Source: an uncultured Flavobacteriales bacterium | GTDB lineage: Bacteria; Bacteroidota; Bacteroidia; Flavobacteriales_G; Salibacteraceae | Assembly (NCBI GenBank): GCA_943788725.1 | Contig: CALSRJ010000003.1 | Span: 372,001 to 436,000, forward strand | Length of the DNA: 64,000 nt | Direction of reading: 5' to 3' | Part shown: one piece after another, positions 27,987-36,964 of the stretch | Layout of the letters: each line of letters begins with the position of its first letter | Position numbering within the stretch: position 1 is the stretch's first letter | Made by a program: the position numbers and the translations under genes | The notes under the pieces: model-generated | The model's database searches: none | The model's input: the letters and a program-made list of their open reading frames with translations, nothing else | Told to the model about the DNA's origin: nothing

Positions 27987-28706
27987 TTAACCCCGCATCA
28001 ATGCAGCGGCAATGACCACTGTAATGGCGGCGGTTTCGGTTCTCAGGCGTTTTTGTCCGAGGTCTAGGCCATGACACCCAAGGGCATAAGCCTGGTTTAC
28101 TTCTTCTTGACTGAAGTCTCCTTCCGGACCGATAATGAGTTGCATTGCTTCTCCAGCAGGTACGGCAATCATGTCGCTTATCGGACGCCGCGCTATTGCA
28201 TCGTGACAGTGAGCTATCCAGGTGCTGGCTCCTGCATTTTGGATAAAGGCGTCAAATTGCAGGGGTTCTTCAATGATAGGAACCCATAGCTCCTTGCTCT
28301 GTTTTGCGGCGCTCAGAGCAATACGTTCGAGTCGATCTAGGCGCAACTTAGAACGTTCGGAGTGTTCAGAAAATATGGGTACGATGCGGTCTACACCTAC
28401 TTCGACCGCTTTTTCAATCACCCATTCAAAGCGAGCTATGTTTTTCGTGGGCGCAACGGCCAAGGTGAGGGAAGAGGCGGGTGCATCTGTGCGCATGACC
28501 TGTTGCAGGTTACTTACCTCAAAGCGTTTCTTAGAGGGGAGTGCCTTTCCTACATAAAGGCCACCTTTTCCATCGATAACATGAACTGGATCTCCCAATT
28601 GGATGCGCAGCACACGTGCGTGCTTTCCTTCTTCGCTATCGAGTTCTACGGTGTTACCCTCCGACGCAGAAGCAGCATAAAAGCGGGGTAAGTCCTGGAT
28701 ACTCAT
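27987..28706 (-). CDS. rsmE: 16S rRNA (uracil1498-N3)-methyltransferase
   Basis: This 239-residue SPOUT-class methyltransferase modifies U1498 of 16S rRNA. The N-terminal PUA-like domain ('HARVLRIQLGDPVHVIDGKG') and the C-terminal trefoil-knot SAM-binding region ('LIIGPEGDFSQEEVNQA', 'LGQKRLRTETAAI') are intact. The start matches the usual 'LPRFYA' N-terminus. A near-consensus -7 box (TACCTTCG, minus strand, 28712-28719) lies just upstream. Confidence 0.95.
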   Translation of the reverse strand: MSIQDLPRFYAASASEGNTVELDSEEGKHARVLRIQLGDPVHVIDGKGGLYVGKALPSKKRFEVSNLQQVMRTDAPASSLTLAVAPTKNIARFEWVIEKAVEVGVDRIVPIFSEHSERSKLRLDRLERIALSAAKQSKELWVPIIEEPLQFDAFIQNAGASTWIAHCHDAIARRPISDMIAVPAGEAMQLIIGPEGDFSQEEVNQAYALGCHGLDLGQKRLRTETAAITVVIAAALMRG

Positions 28707-28727
28707 AAACCGAAGGTAGTGCGGAAA

Positions 28728-28756
28728 TAAAAAAGCCCCGACGTGCGGGGCTTTAA
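28728..28756 (-). terminator. Terminator of pckA
   Basis: AAAGCCCCG and CGGGGCTTT pair around CACGT on the minus strand and are followed by T residues, 18 bp after the pckA stop. Confidence 0.88.
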
Positions 28757-28773
28757 TCTTTCAATGGTGTGCA

Positions 28774-30390
28774 TCAGACCGTCTCTGCAACCTTAGGTGC
28801 AGCTTCCATGATTTCATCGCTTGCATCAGCCGCAAATACTTTGAAATTCTTCACGAATGCGTTTGCCAAGGTGTTTGCTTTCTTATCATAAGAAGCTTGA
28901 TCCGCCCATGTATTGCGCGGATCCAAGATCTCCGCCGGCACATTTGGACAAGAGGTAGGCATATGCAAACCGAATACTTCGTGCTCTTTGTAGTCCACAT
29001 GGTTCAATTGGCCGGTCAATGCGGCAGTAATCATGGCGCGCGTGTATTTCAATTTAATGCGTGATCCAACGCCGTATTCGCCGCCGCTCCAACCAGTGTT
29101 GATCAACCAGATGTTTACGTTGTGCTTCTTCATTTTCTCACCCAACATCTCCGCGTACTTCGTCGGATGAAGTGGGAGGAATGGAGCTCCGAAGCATGCT
29201 GAGAACGTTGTTTGAGGCTCGGTTACTCCTTCTTCAGTTCCTGCAACTTTAGCTGTGTAGCCAGAAATGAAGTGATACATCGCTTGGCCCGGAGTCAGTT
29301 TAGAAACAGGAGGCAACACGCCGAACGCATCGGCTGTGAGGAAGAAAATGTTTTGTGGAATACCACCAGCAGAAGGCACTGCGATCCCTTCGATGTGGTG
29401 GATCGGATAGCTTACCCTGGTGTTTTCCGTTTTCGAACTGTTTTCGTAATCTACTCTGGTCGTTCCTTCAAACACTTCGATGTTCTCTAGGAGCGCACCA
29501 AACTTGATGGCTTTCCAGATCTCTGGTTCTTTCTCTTCTGTCAAGTCGATGCATTTCGCGTAGCAACCCCCTTCAAAGTTGAAGATGCCCTTTTCGGTCC
29601 AACCGTGCTCATCGTCTCCAATCAACGCGCGATTTGGATCTGCCGAAAGGGTGGTTTTACCCGTGCCAGACAGTCCGAAGAAAACGGCGGTATCACCCTC
29701 TTTTCCTGTGTTGGCCGAGCAGTGCATACTGAGTACCCCTTTGTCTTGTGGAAGCACGTAGTTGAGTACAGTGAAGATGCCTTTCTTGATCTCGCCGGTA
29801 TACCCAGAACCACCAATCAATGCGATTTTTCGCGTAAAGTCGAGGATGGAAAAATTGTGCTGACGCGTTCCGTCGATCTCCGGAACGCCATGGAAATTAG
29901 GTAGACATAAGACAGTCCATTCCGGTTCGAAGTTTTCGATCTCTTCGTCCGTCGGACGAATGAACATGTTGTTCGCAAAAATGCTGCTCCACGCGAATTC
30001 AGTGATCACGCGGATGTTCAATTTGTGTGCGGGGTCGGCGCAAGCGATGCAATCGCGTACATAGACATCTCTATTTTGAGCGTAGGCCTTCATGCGGTTC
30101 ATGAGGGGTTCGATGAGCGCAGGGTCAAAGGGGGTGTTGAAACTTCCTTCCCACCATACGGTGTTTTCCGTGATGGCGTCTTTTACGATGAACTTATCCT
30201 TTGGAGACCTTCCAGTGAACTCTCCAGTATCAATAGCCAAGGCACCTGATTCAGTGAGAAATCCCTCCCCTTGAAGGATCACATCTTCCACAAGCTCTGC
30301 GGGATCCAAATTCCAGTATGCATTACGTACGTTCCCTAAGCCGAAATCGGCAACTGAGGCATGTTTAGCCTTTCTTCCGTATTCGTTCAT
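28774..30390 (-). CDS. pckA: Phosphoenolpyruvate carboxykinase (ATP)
   Basis: The enzyme converts oxaloacetate and ATP to PEP, CO2 and ADP at the entry to gluconeogenesis. In Bacteroidetes it can also run in the CO2-fixing direction. The 538-residue protein has the family motifs 'TGEFTGRSPKDKFIV', the kinase-1a P-loop 'GLSGTGKTTLSADP', the metal site 'LIGDDEHGW' and the adenine-binding 'RVSYPIHHI'. The length is normal. It is transcribed alone. A pair of 20-bp direct repeats lies immediately upstream and may be a regulatory site. Confidence 0.97.
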   Translation of the reverse strand: MNEYGRKAKHASVADFGLGNVRNAYWNLDPAELVEDVILQGEGFLTESGALAIDTGEFTGRSPKDKFIVKDAITENTVWWEGSFNTPFDPALIEPLMNRMKAYAQNRDVYVRDCIACADPAHKLNIRVITEFAWSSIFANNMFIRPTDEEIENFEPEWTVLCLPNFHGVPEIDGTRQHNFSILDFTRKIALIGGSGYTGEIKKGIFTVLNYVLPQDKGVLSMHCSANTGKEGDTAVFFGLSGTGKTTLSADPNRALIGDDEHGWTEKGIFNFEGGCYAKCIDLTEEKEPEIWKAIKFGALLENIEVFEGTTRVDYENSSKTENTRVSYPIHHIEGIAVPSAGGIPQNIFFLTADAFGVLPPVSKLTPGQAMYHFISGYTAKVAGTEEGVTEPQTTFSACFGAPFLPLHPTKYAEMLGEKMKKHNVNIWLINTGWSGGEYGVGSRIKLKYTRAMITAALTGQLNHVDYKEHEVFGLHMPTSCPNVPAEILDPRNTWADQASYDKKANTLANAFVKNFKVFAADASDEIMEAAPKVAETV

Positions 30391-30421
30391 ATGTGTGATT
30401 TGTGATTAACTTAATATCTGT

Positions 30422-30461
30422 GTTAAGCATTTGTGAACTGCGTTAACCGTTTGTGAACTGC
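30422..30461 (-). promoter_or_regulatory. Two tandem 20-bp direct repeats upstream of pckA
   Basis: On the minus strand GCAGTTCACAAACGGTTAAC is followed at once by GCAGTTCACAAATGCTTAAC (18 of 20 identical). They lie 32-71 bp before the pckA ATG. Two helical turns per unit would place two protein dimers on the same DNA face, so this is a candidate operator for carbon-source control. No known regulator motif was recognised. Confidence 0.5.
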
Positions 30462-30521
30462 AAAGTTTGGCAATGATTTCGCGCCTAACCTTGATATTCC
30501 TCAGATTTTATACACAAAAAC

Positions 30522-30929
30522 TCACTTCTTTTTGTGAAGAATGAGTCGAACTGCATCGGCAAAGAGAAGACTCCAACCACCGATCAGGCATAATCCGCCG
30601 ATGGGTGTGATAGGGCCTAGCCACGAAATGTGCATGCCTAGCAACTCCTGGAGGTTGAGTAGGTAAATCGAAAAGGAGAAGAGTACAATGCCGATTCCGA
30701 ACAAGGTCGTGATCCATTTTTCGAAGTTGAGATGAAACGTGTGCCCTTTCATCGCGAGAATGATGAGGGCCAACGCATGGTACATCTGATAGCGTACGCC
30801 GGTATCGAAGGATTGCAATTGTTCTGGGGAGAGAAGTTCCTTCAGAGCATGGGCGCCAAAAGCACCGATGATCACCGCAGTGAGTGCGAAAAAGGAACCG
30901 AAAAGTAGGTGATAGGGCTTGACCTTCAT
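30522..30929 (-). CDS. DUF423-family inner-membrane protein
   Basis: The 135-residue protein has four hydrophobic helices and the DUF423/YgdD hallmarks 'GAFGAHALKELL', 'YQMYHALALI' and 'GPITPIGGLCLIGGW'. Its role is unknown. A TACCTTCG box (minus strand, 30947-30954), one base off the -7 consensus, lies just upstream. Confidence 0.9.
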   Translation of the reverse strand: MKVKPYHLLFGSFFALTAVIIGAFGAHALKELLSPEQLQSFDTGVRYQMYHALALIILAMKGHTFHLNFEKWITTLFGIGIVLFSFSIYLLNLQELLGMHISWLGPITPIGGLCLIGGWSLLFADAVRLILHKKK

Positions 30930-30989
30930 GTGCTTTCGATTAGGGGTGCGAAGGTAGCAACCATCCGTAAAAAGAGGATGACCTCAACT

Positions 30990-32678
30990 CTATCGAAACG
31001 TCACTCCCAAAGACTTCATCACCTCGCTGGAAGGAATGCCGAAGCCAATGCCTTCAACGCCGCCTCCGATGATCTTGGAAGTCACAATGCCAAGCACCTG
31101 CCCGTACATGTCAAACATTGGTCCCCCGCTGTTTCCGGGGCTGATGCCAGCATCTGTTTGGATCATCTTCCGTCCTTCGATCAAACGGATGCCAGATACT
31201 ACGCCGCGCGAAATGGACTGCGAGAGGTCTTCTTGTGCCGGAGTGCCTATCACGAGAATTTCATCGCCAAGGTCCGGCTGCACAGTGGTCATAGTCAAGT
31301 GCGGATATCCATCTCCAGGGACTTTTAATAGGGCGACATCAACATCGACGTCGATGCTGATCACCTCAGGAGTAAATGAGAACCCATTGGCGAATTTGAC
31401 TTTTAGGTCGTTGAAACCATCTACTACGTGTGCGTTGGTCATGATGTACCCATCTTCCGATATGAGGAATCCGCTGCCGTGTCCGGAATTGTTTAGGATC
31501 GTTACCACGGCATCCTTATGCTCCGCTGCAATCTCTGAAATGCTATATAGTTTCTCTCTGCTGTTCGATGACAATGCAACGCCACTGAAAGGGGCGTCTC
31601 CTTCGATTTGCTCTGCCGCAAACGTTGGTGCTGTGCCATCCTTTTTCATCAATGCTCTGAAGGATGGATCCATGCCTAGTTTGTATATGCTATGCCGCAA
31701 GGCTCGGTATACCGGTGTGGCTCCTCCATCTGATTGTGCGCTTCCATCAGATTTGATCGTGGTGAAGTATTCGATTTTCTTCGTCTTTGGATGCAGCACG
31801 CGCCAAGTAGTTTCCAATGCACAATCCGTGTGGTAAGATGAGAGCGTTTCCATGTAAATGTCGTAATCGAGTCGTTTGATCTCTGCTTCAATGATGTAAG
31901 ATTCACGGCCGGATTGAGGCATCTCCTCGTTGAGGTTTCTCAGCCCTGGAATATTCAGCCCAAGATCGTTCATGTCGTTGTTTGCTTGCACCTGCAGGTC
32001 TTCAAACGAAACATTCACGGATTGTTCCCAATGGATGTCAGAGAATACCGTTCCCCTCTTGTTGTGCATGCCTCCGATCTTCGTTCCTGGGTCGATCTTG
32101 ATGTTCACACGATCAACTTGTGTGGTGATTACTTCGGCTGGATTGAAAGGTTCGGGAAGTTTGAAGAGCTCGATATCGACTTCTTTGTCGATGCGATACA
32201 TGGCACCGGTCAAGGCATCAACGCCGAAAGGAAGAGCTGGCAAAAGGAAAGATAAACTGGCGGTCAAGAGACCAATGGTAAATTGGGGCTCTTTATATTC
32301 TTCCGTTTCAAGGGGGAATCCGTACGTATTATCAATAACCGTTTCTTTTTGAGATGCAAGCACAATTCCGGTTACCAGAGCAACGGGAAAAAGCGCCATA
32401 TTACCCCATACAAGCGGGTTGATCCGACGGGTGAAATCATACTCGACTTTCTCATAGCCTTCCATGTCAACTTCAAGCGTATGAGATTTTTTCCGAGAAA
32501 GCCTTACCATTTCGCCGCTTTGTGTTTCGATTTCATCGTCGATCAACAGCAACGCATCGGGCACGTTGGTGTTGATGCGCACGCCTTGCTTCGTTCCACT
32601 GACCAGGGTCGCACATGAAGTAAGTAGGAGAGAGGCTAAAAGGATAAAGGTGAACGGGACAATGAATGGTTGTCTCAT
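30990..32678 (-). CDS. Lipoprotein with C-terminal trypsin-like (HtrA-type) protease domain
   Basis: The 562-residue protein starts with a lipoprotein signal (lipobox 'LLTSC'). Residues about 25-75 resemble a PEGA-type beta domain ('GVRINTNVPDALLLIDDE'). Two hydrophobic segments follow ('MALFPVALVTGIVLA', 'FTIGLLTASLSFLLPALPFG'), then a region of unknown fold. The last 170 residues are a chymotrypsin-fold protease with His in 'TNAHVVDG' (about 418), Asp in 'DVDVALL' (about 449) and Ser in 'SPGNSGGPM' (about 515). No PDZ domain follows. It is probably an envelope-anchored quality-control or processing protease. The combination of a PEGA-like region, membrane hairpin and protease in one lipoprotein is unusual. 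Confidence 0.88.
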   Translation of the reverse strand: MRQPFIVPFTFILLASLLLTSCATLVSGTKQGVRINTNVPDALLLIDDEIETQSGEMVRLSRKKSHTLEVDMEGYEKVEYDFTRRINPLVWGNMALFPVALVTGIVLASQKETVIDNTYGFPLETEEYKEPQFTIGLLTASLSFLLPALPFGVDALTGAMYRIDKEVDIELFKLPEPFNPAEVITTQVDRVNIKIDPGTKIGGMHNKRGTVFSDIHWEQSVNVSFEDLQVQANNDMNDLGLNIPGLRNLNEEMPQSGRESYIIEAEIKRLDYDIYMETLSSYHTDCALETTWRVLHPKTKKIEYFTTIKSDGSAQSDGGATPVYRALRHSIYKLGMDPSFRALMKKDGTAPTFAAEQIEGDAPFSGVALSSNSREKLYSISEIAAEHKDAVVTILNNSGHGSGFLISEDGYIMTNAHVVDGFNDLKVKFANGFSFTPEVISIDVDVDVALLKVPGDGYPHLTMTTVQPDLGDEILVIGTPAQEDLSQSISRGVVSGIRLIEGRKMIQTDAGISPGNSGGPMFDMYGQVLGIVTSKIIGGGVEGIGFGIPSSEVMKSLGVTFR

Positions 32679-32775
32679 AAATGAATGTTTGTACGAAGAT
32701 GCTGAATACGATCCTTTTGAAGATGTGGATAAGTCAGTTTAGCTAGCTGGTCTACATCATTTACATTCGCTTTAA

Positions 32776-34134
32776 ATGACAAGTAAAATGCGAACCATCG
32801 TAGTATTTGGTGCTGGAATGAGCGCTTCTGTTTTGATCGACTACCTCCTTGAAAATGGGGAGAAAGAAGATTGGAAAGTCAGGGTTGGAGATCACAAGCT
32901 AGAAAATGCAACTGCGAAAGTGCGGGGACGCGTTCGAGGAGAAGCCTTTGCCTTTGACGTGAAGAATGAATTTCAGCGACTGAACGAAATTTCAGAAGCA
33001 GACCTTGTCATTTCCATGCTTCCGGCGCACATGCACGAAGACGTTGCGCGTCAATGCATAGCATTGCACACACCCATGGTTACAGCTTCTTATGTCTCTG
33101 AAAGGATGCAGAGCTTTGATGAGGAAGCGAAAGAAGCGGGGGTAGTGATCATGAATGAGATCGGCGTAGACCCGGGCATCGACCACATGAGTGCCATGCG
33201 CGTCATCGATCGCATCCATGCACAAGGCGGGAAAATGATCCAATTTGAAAGCTTTACGGGCGGACTTGTCGCTCCCGAATCAGACGATAATCCTTGGAAC
33301 TACAAGTTTGCCTGGAACCCACGCAACGTGGTGTTAGCAGGTTCAGGAGGAGCTGTGAAATTCAAGCAGGAAGGGCGCTACAAATACATTCCCTACCACC
33401 AACTCTTCCGGCGAACCGAAGTGATTGATATTCCTGAGTTTGGAAGGTTTGAAGGCTATGCGAATCGGGACTCTCTCAAATACCGCGAGGATTATGGATT
33501 GAAAGATATTCCTACGATTTTCCGCGGAACTTTCCGAAGACCTGGTTTTTGCCGTGCTTGGGACGTGTTCGTAAAGCTGGGCGCCACTGACGATTCCTAT
33601 GTGATCGAAGATTCAGAGAACATGACCTACCGTCAATTTTTGAATTCTTTTCTAGCCTACAATCCGGATGATTCTGTTGAACTCAAATTGATGCACTACC
33701 TCAAGATCGACCACGATAGTGAGGTTATGCATAAGCTGGAGTGGTTGGATCTATTCAAGGAGATTAAAATTGGCATTCCGCGTGCTACGCCCGCTCAGGT
33801 ATTGCAGCATATCCTCGAACGCAAATGGACCATGAAAGAGACGGACTTGGACATGATCGTCATGTATCACCTCTTTGGATATGAACTGGACGGTGAGCAC
33901 CATGCACTCGAATCGTACATGGCGATCAAAGGAGAAGATCGGGTGCGCACGGCAATGGCAAAGACAGTGGGCCTGCCAGTCGGAATCGCTGCGAAAATGA
34001 TTTTGAACGGTAAGATATCAACGCCCGGCATTCACATTCCCATCAACAAAGAGATCTATGAACCGGTACTGGAAGAATTGAAAGCCTACGGAATCGAGTT
34101 CGCAGAAAGGGAAGTTTCCTATAACGGCTATTGA
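32776..34134 (+). CDS. Saccharopine dehydrogenase-family oxidoreductase
   Basis: The 452-residue protein has an N-terminal Rossmann fold ('TIVVFGAGMSASVLIDYL') and the saccharopine reductase/LYS9-type blocks 'NEIGVDPGIDHMSAM' and 'SFTGGLVAPESDDNPW', so it is probably an NAD(P)-dependent enzyme acting on saccharopine or a similar amino-acid adduct. Lysine degradation through saccharopine is plausible, but no partner gene is adjacent. Its 3' end overlaps that of lptD by seven bases in convergent orientation. Confidence 0.88.
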   Translation: MTSKMRTIVVFGAGMSASVLIDYLLENGEKEDWKVRVGDHKLENATAKVRGRVRGEAFAFDVKNEFQRLNEISEADLVISMLPAHMHEDVARQCIALHTPMVTASYVSERMQSFDEEAKEAGVVIMNEIGVDPGIDHMSAMRVIDRIHAQGGKMIQFESFTGGLVAPESDDNPWNYKFAWNPRNVVLAGSGGAVKFKQEGRYKYIPYHQLFRRTEVIDIPEFGRFEGYANRDSLKYREDYGLKDIPTIFRGTFRRPGFCRAWDVFVKLGATDDSYVIEDSENMTYRQFLNSFLAYNPDDSVELKLMHYLKIDHDSEVMHKLEWLDLFKEIKIGIPRATPAQVLQHILERKWTMKETDLDMIVMYHLFGYELDGEHHALESYMAIKGEDRVRTAMAKTVGLPVGIAAKMILNGKISTPGIHIPINKEIYEPVLEELKAYGIEFAEREVSYNGY

Positions 34135-36734
34135 TCTCTGTCAGGACGATTGTACTCCCACTTGCGGGGAATCTTCAGTGCATCGAGCATGCCTGGTTTG
34201 ACGTTGATCTGAAAAGTGTAGCGCTCGCGAATTCCAAAAGGAACAACGCCTAGGCTGAACTCCCAACAATGTAAATCGCGGTAGATGTCGATCGACGTTT
34301 GCGTCACATCGAGCTTCGTGATGTCAATTCCAGTTCTGTATCCTATCTGCCAATTCCTCGTCAATTGAACTTGGCCTTGCATGTCGATGACCTGCTTTAG
34401 GCTTTCAGTCGTGCCGTTATTTGAATATTGAATGTTGTACCGCACGTTGATGTTCCAAGGCAAAGCATAGTCGATGAAATCGGTAAAGTATCCCACTGGA
34501 ACCGCACGGTCTTGCTCCTCTTTTCGTGGCAGTTGCCCGGCCTTCTTTTTGTTCTTTTTTGGCCGGATATCATAGGTAAACCGCACCACGGCACTTGTCC
34601 ATGTACCTACGCTGCCATTCTTGTCATATTGAAATTGATTTATGCGCGTTCCTTTTGCCGATCGGGCATAGGGGTCGAGCGTAGCGTTTGCATCAATGCT
34701 CAAGCCAGGTACTACTTTGGTTCGAAAGGCAACGCGCAGCGGATTCCATTTCAGGCTGTCCGCAGCCATAACGTACGATGTATTCAGATTGAATGCATCG
34801 ATCAATCGTAGCTTTTTCTCTTGCTTATCATCAGTACTATCGCTTCGATCTCGGACCTTTAATTCCAAGGTGTTGATAAGGTTGAAGGTTACCACACCAT
34901 TGCCTTGAGCGGCTGGTCGGTCTGAGAAGGCACCCTGATCAAAATAGCTGTACTGCTCCGTTCTGCCTAGGGTGTCTTTTTGGACTTCGTCGTAGTAGCC
35001 CCAGAATTCCTTGGTATAATCCGGTCGGTAGCTGATGGAAGCAGAAGGAGTGATTTGATGACGCATCGCTTTGATGATCTCATTTCGAAAAATGTACGTC
35101 CCGTAGATGTTGGTGTTCAAACTCGCCGAAGCCGAACCGTCATAAAACCCATCCAATCCATCTTGATAAAATGCGCGCAACTCAGCCGAATCAGCGTCCC
35201 ATTCTTTGCGCAAGGTTTTGCGATAGCCCACTAAGCGATGCGTGGTAGAAGGAGTGAGCGTGATGTATTTGAGAAGGGTAATGTTGGTGTTCATCGTGCT
35301 GTTCACCTTCACGCCGTTTTGCATGGATCGGAGCATGCGATTTTTATAATTGCTGAACACCGTATCCTCTCGGCCTTCTAGGCGATTGATGAGGTCAGCG
35401 CTTCCTTGAATACCGACCCCTTCAATTCCGGATTTTTTCATGAAACTATTCGAAGGACGAGGAGTATCTCCTTTAAAAGGATAGATCCGAGCCATGTTCA
35501 AACTGGCTTGCGGTGCCCGGATCGAAATGAATTGCCGCTGGGTGTTTTGACTGCTCGAAGCGGACATGATCAAGCTGAACGGTGAGTTTTGAAAAGACTT
35601 CGAATATTTTATACTCGAGTTCATCTGGCTTTTTAAGAAGTCTTCTTGAGAAGAATTGAAGTCGTTTCGATAGCCCTTGCTGGATCCCACATCCACCGAT
35701 GCGCTGAACGATGTTCCAGGGCGAGCCTTGCTGTCTTGAGAGTGGGACCACCGCACATTGAAGGTTCCAGTATTGCTGTAATCTGGATAGCCTTTTTCCG
35801 CGAACACCGTTCGATTATACCGCAGCGTATATCCCCCTCTGAATTTATATCGTTTTACGTAGTTGCTATTTATGCTAGCCGCATATCCGCCCCTGGTATA
35901 CACATCGCCGGTAAGTGAAAAGTCCATGATTTCGCCAACGCCAAAGTAGTAGCCACCGTTCATGATGCCAAAACCCTGGTTGCTCGTATTGGTCCAAGTA
36001 GGCAAGAGGATACCGTTTGCGCGTCGGTCAGTATTTGGAAAGAATCCAAATGGAAGCACCAAGGGCGTAGGAATATCAGCGATGGAAAGGTAAGCCGGCC
36101 CTGTGATGATCTTGTCTTTGGGGATGACTTTCAATTTGCTCGCGTGTATGTGGAAGTGAGGCTCGTCGTATTCGCATGTCGTGTATTTCCCATCTTGGAT
36201 GTAGATGACCTCTCCTGTATCGCGTTTCACGGTTTCGCCGTGCAAGTAACCACCGCTCTCCTGGGTCTTCACATGTTTACTCAAGCCACGTTTGGTCTTG
36301 AAGTTATAGCGCATCTCCCCGGCATCAAACAACTGGTCACCCTGAGCGAAGACGGGTTCTCCGATGATGATTCCGTTGCTGTCGGGTAATCCGGTAGCCC
36401 TAAGCTCGTTTTGCCTTAGCGAAATTTCGATGTACGCCGCTTTGAGCTCAATATCGCCGTAGGTGGCCACGGCGTTACCATAGAGGTACACCTTCTGGGC
36501 GTCCAAGTCCACTTCCATAGAGTCGTCGCTCTGATAGTTGACTTCGTATTCGAGACTCGATTGGCGCTTCGGTTTTCCTAGGGTCGAATCGCCCGCAGCG
36601 ACCAAACTGTCTAGATCACGTTGGTTCAAGCTCAAGGTGTCGGTGATGGACACAGTCGAATCGATGGTTTGCCCCTTGGTAACCTCTGTGATGAGGAGAA
36701 TGATAACGCACACGAAGAGGATGATTCGCTTCAA
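34128..36734 (-). CDS. lptD: LPS-assembly outer-membrane protein LptD (Bacteroidetes type)
   Basis: The 868-residue protein has a signal peptide (MKRIILFVCVIILLITEVT), an N-terminal OstA-like periplasmic domain ('VYLYGNAVATYGDIELKAAY', 'GEMRYNFKTKRG') and a long C-terminal beta-barrel ('PTPLVLPFGFFP', many aromatic-ended strands). LptD inserts lipopolysaccharide into the outer leaflet. It is divergent from the amidase-MCE operon and a -7 box (TAGATTTG) lies upstream. The LptA-like gene at 42395-43948 may be its periplasmic partner. Confidence 0.9.
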   Translation of the reverse strand: MKRIILFVCVIILLITEVTKGQTIDSTVSITDTLSLNQRDLDSLVAAGDSTLGKPKRQSSLEYEVNYQSDDSMEVDLDAQKVYLYGNAVATYGDIELKAAYIEISLRQNELRATGLPDSNGIIIGEPVFAQGDQLFDAGEMRYNFKTKRGLSKHVKTQESGGYLHGETVKRDTGEVIYIQDGKYTTCEYDEPHFHIHASKLKVIPKDKIITGPAYLSIADIPTPLVLPFGFFPNTDRRANGILLPTWTNTSNQGFGIMNGGYYFGVGEIMDFSLTGDVYTRGGYAASINSNYVKRYKFRGGYTLRYNRTVFAEKGYPDYSNTGTFNVRWSHSQDSKARPGTSFSASVDVGSSKGYRNDFNSSQEDFLKSQMNSSIKYSKSFQNSPFSLIMSASSSQNTQRQFISIRAPQASLNMARIYPFKGDTPRPSNSFMKKSGIEGVGIQGSADLINRLEGREDTVFSNYKNRMLRSMQNGVKVNSTMNTNITLLKYITLTPSTTHRLVGYRKTLRKEWDADSAELRAFYQDGLDGFYDGSASASLNTNIYGTYIFRNEIIKAMRHQITPSASISYRPDYTKEFWGYYDEVQKDTLGRTEQYSYFDQGAFSDRPAAQGNGVVTFNLINTLELKVRDRSDSTDDKQEKKLRLIDAFNLNTSYVMAADSLKWNPLRVAFRTKVVPGLSIDANATLDPYARSAKGTRINQFQYDKNGSVGTWTSAVVRFTYDIRPKKNKKKAGQLPRKEEQDRAVPVGYFTDFIDYALPWNINVRYNIQYSNNGTTESLKQVIDMQGQVQLTRNWQIGYRTGIDITKLDVTQTSIDIYRDLHCWEFSLGVVPFGIRERYTFQINVKPGMLDALKIPRKWEYNRPDRDQ

Positions 36735-36772
36735 GATTTGGGGGCTTGATCGAGGTTGAATTTTCGCGATTG

Positions 36773-36780
36773 CAAATCTA
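36773..36780 (-). promoter_or_regulatory. -7 promoter box of lptD
   Basis: The minus strand reads TAGATTTG, matching TAnnTTTG, 38 bp before the lptD ATG. Confidence 0.6.
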
Positions 36781-36925
36781 AACGCTTCCTAGGGCGAAAA
36801 TGGTCTCCTCTCATCTTCAAAAGTTGTTAATCCTAGGTTTCACAAGTGGAGGCTCCAATATCTCTATTAACATGAGCGGGTGAAATACTATCCGTACGCA
36901 CAAGGTTGCGGCATGAAGGGGCATC

Positions 36926-36933
36926 TACATTTG
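36926..36933 (+). promoter_or_regulatory. -7 promoter box of the amidase operon
   Basis: TACATTTG matches TAnnTTTG, 31 bp before the ATG at 36965. A TTG at 36906-36908 lies 17 bp upstream, in position for a -33 element. Confidence 0.65.
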
Positions 36934-36964
36934 TTATCGGCAAGGTTTCTGCCCTGTTGCGAAC

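Noticed and set aside
32724-32732. Perfect DnaA box (TGTGGATAA) upstream of the saccharopine dehydrogenase-like gene
   Set aside because: It is single, with no further boxes or AT-rich unwinding element around it, so it does not support an origin.
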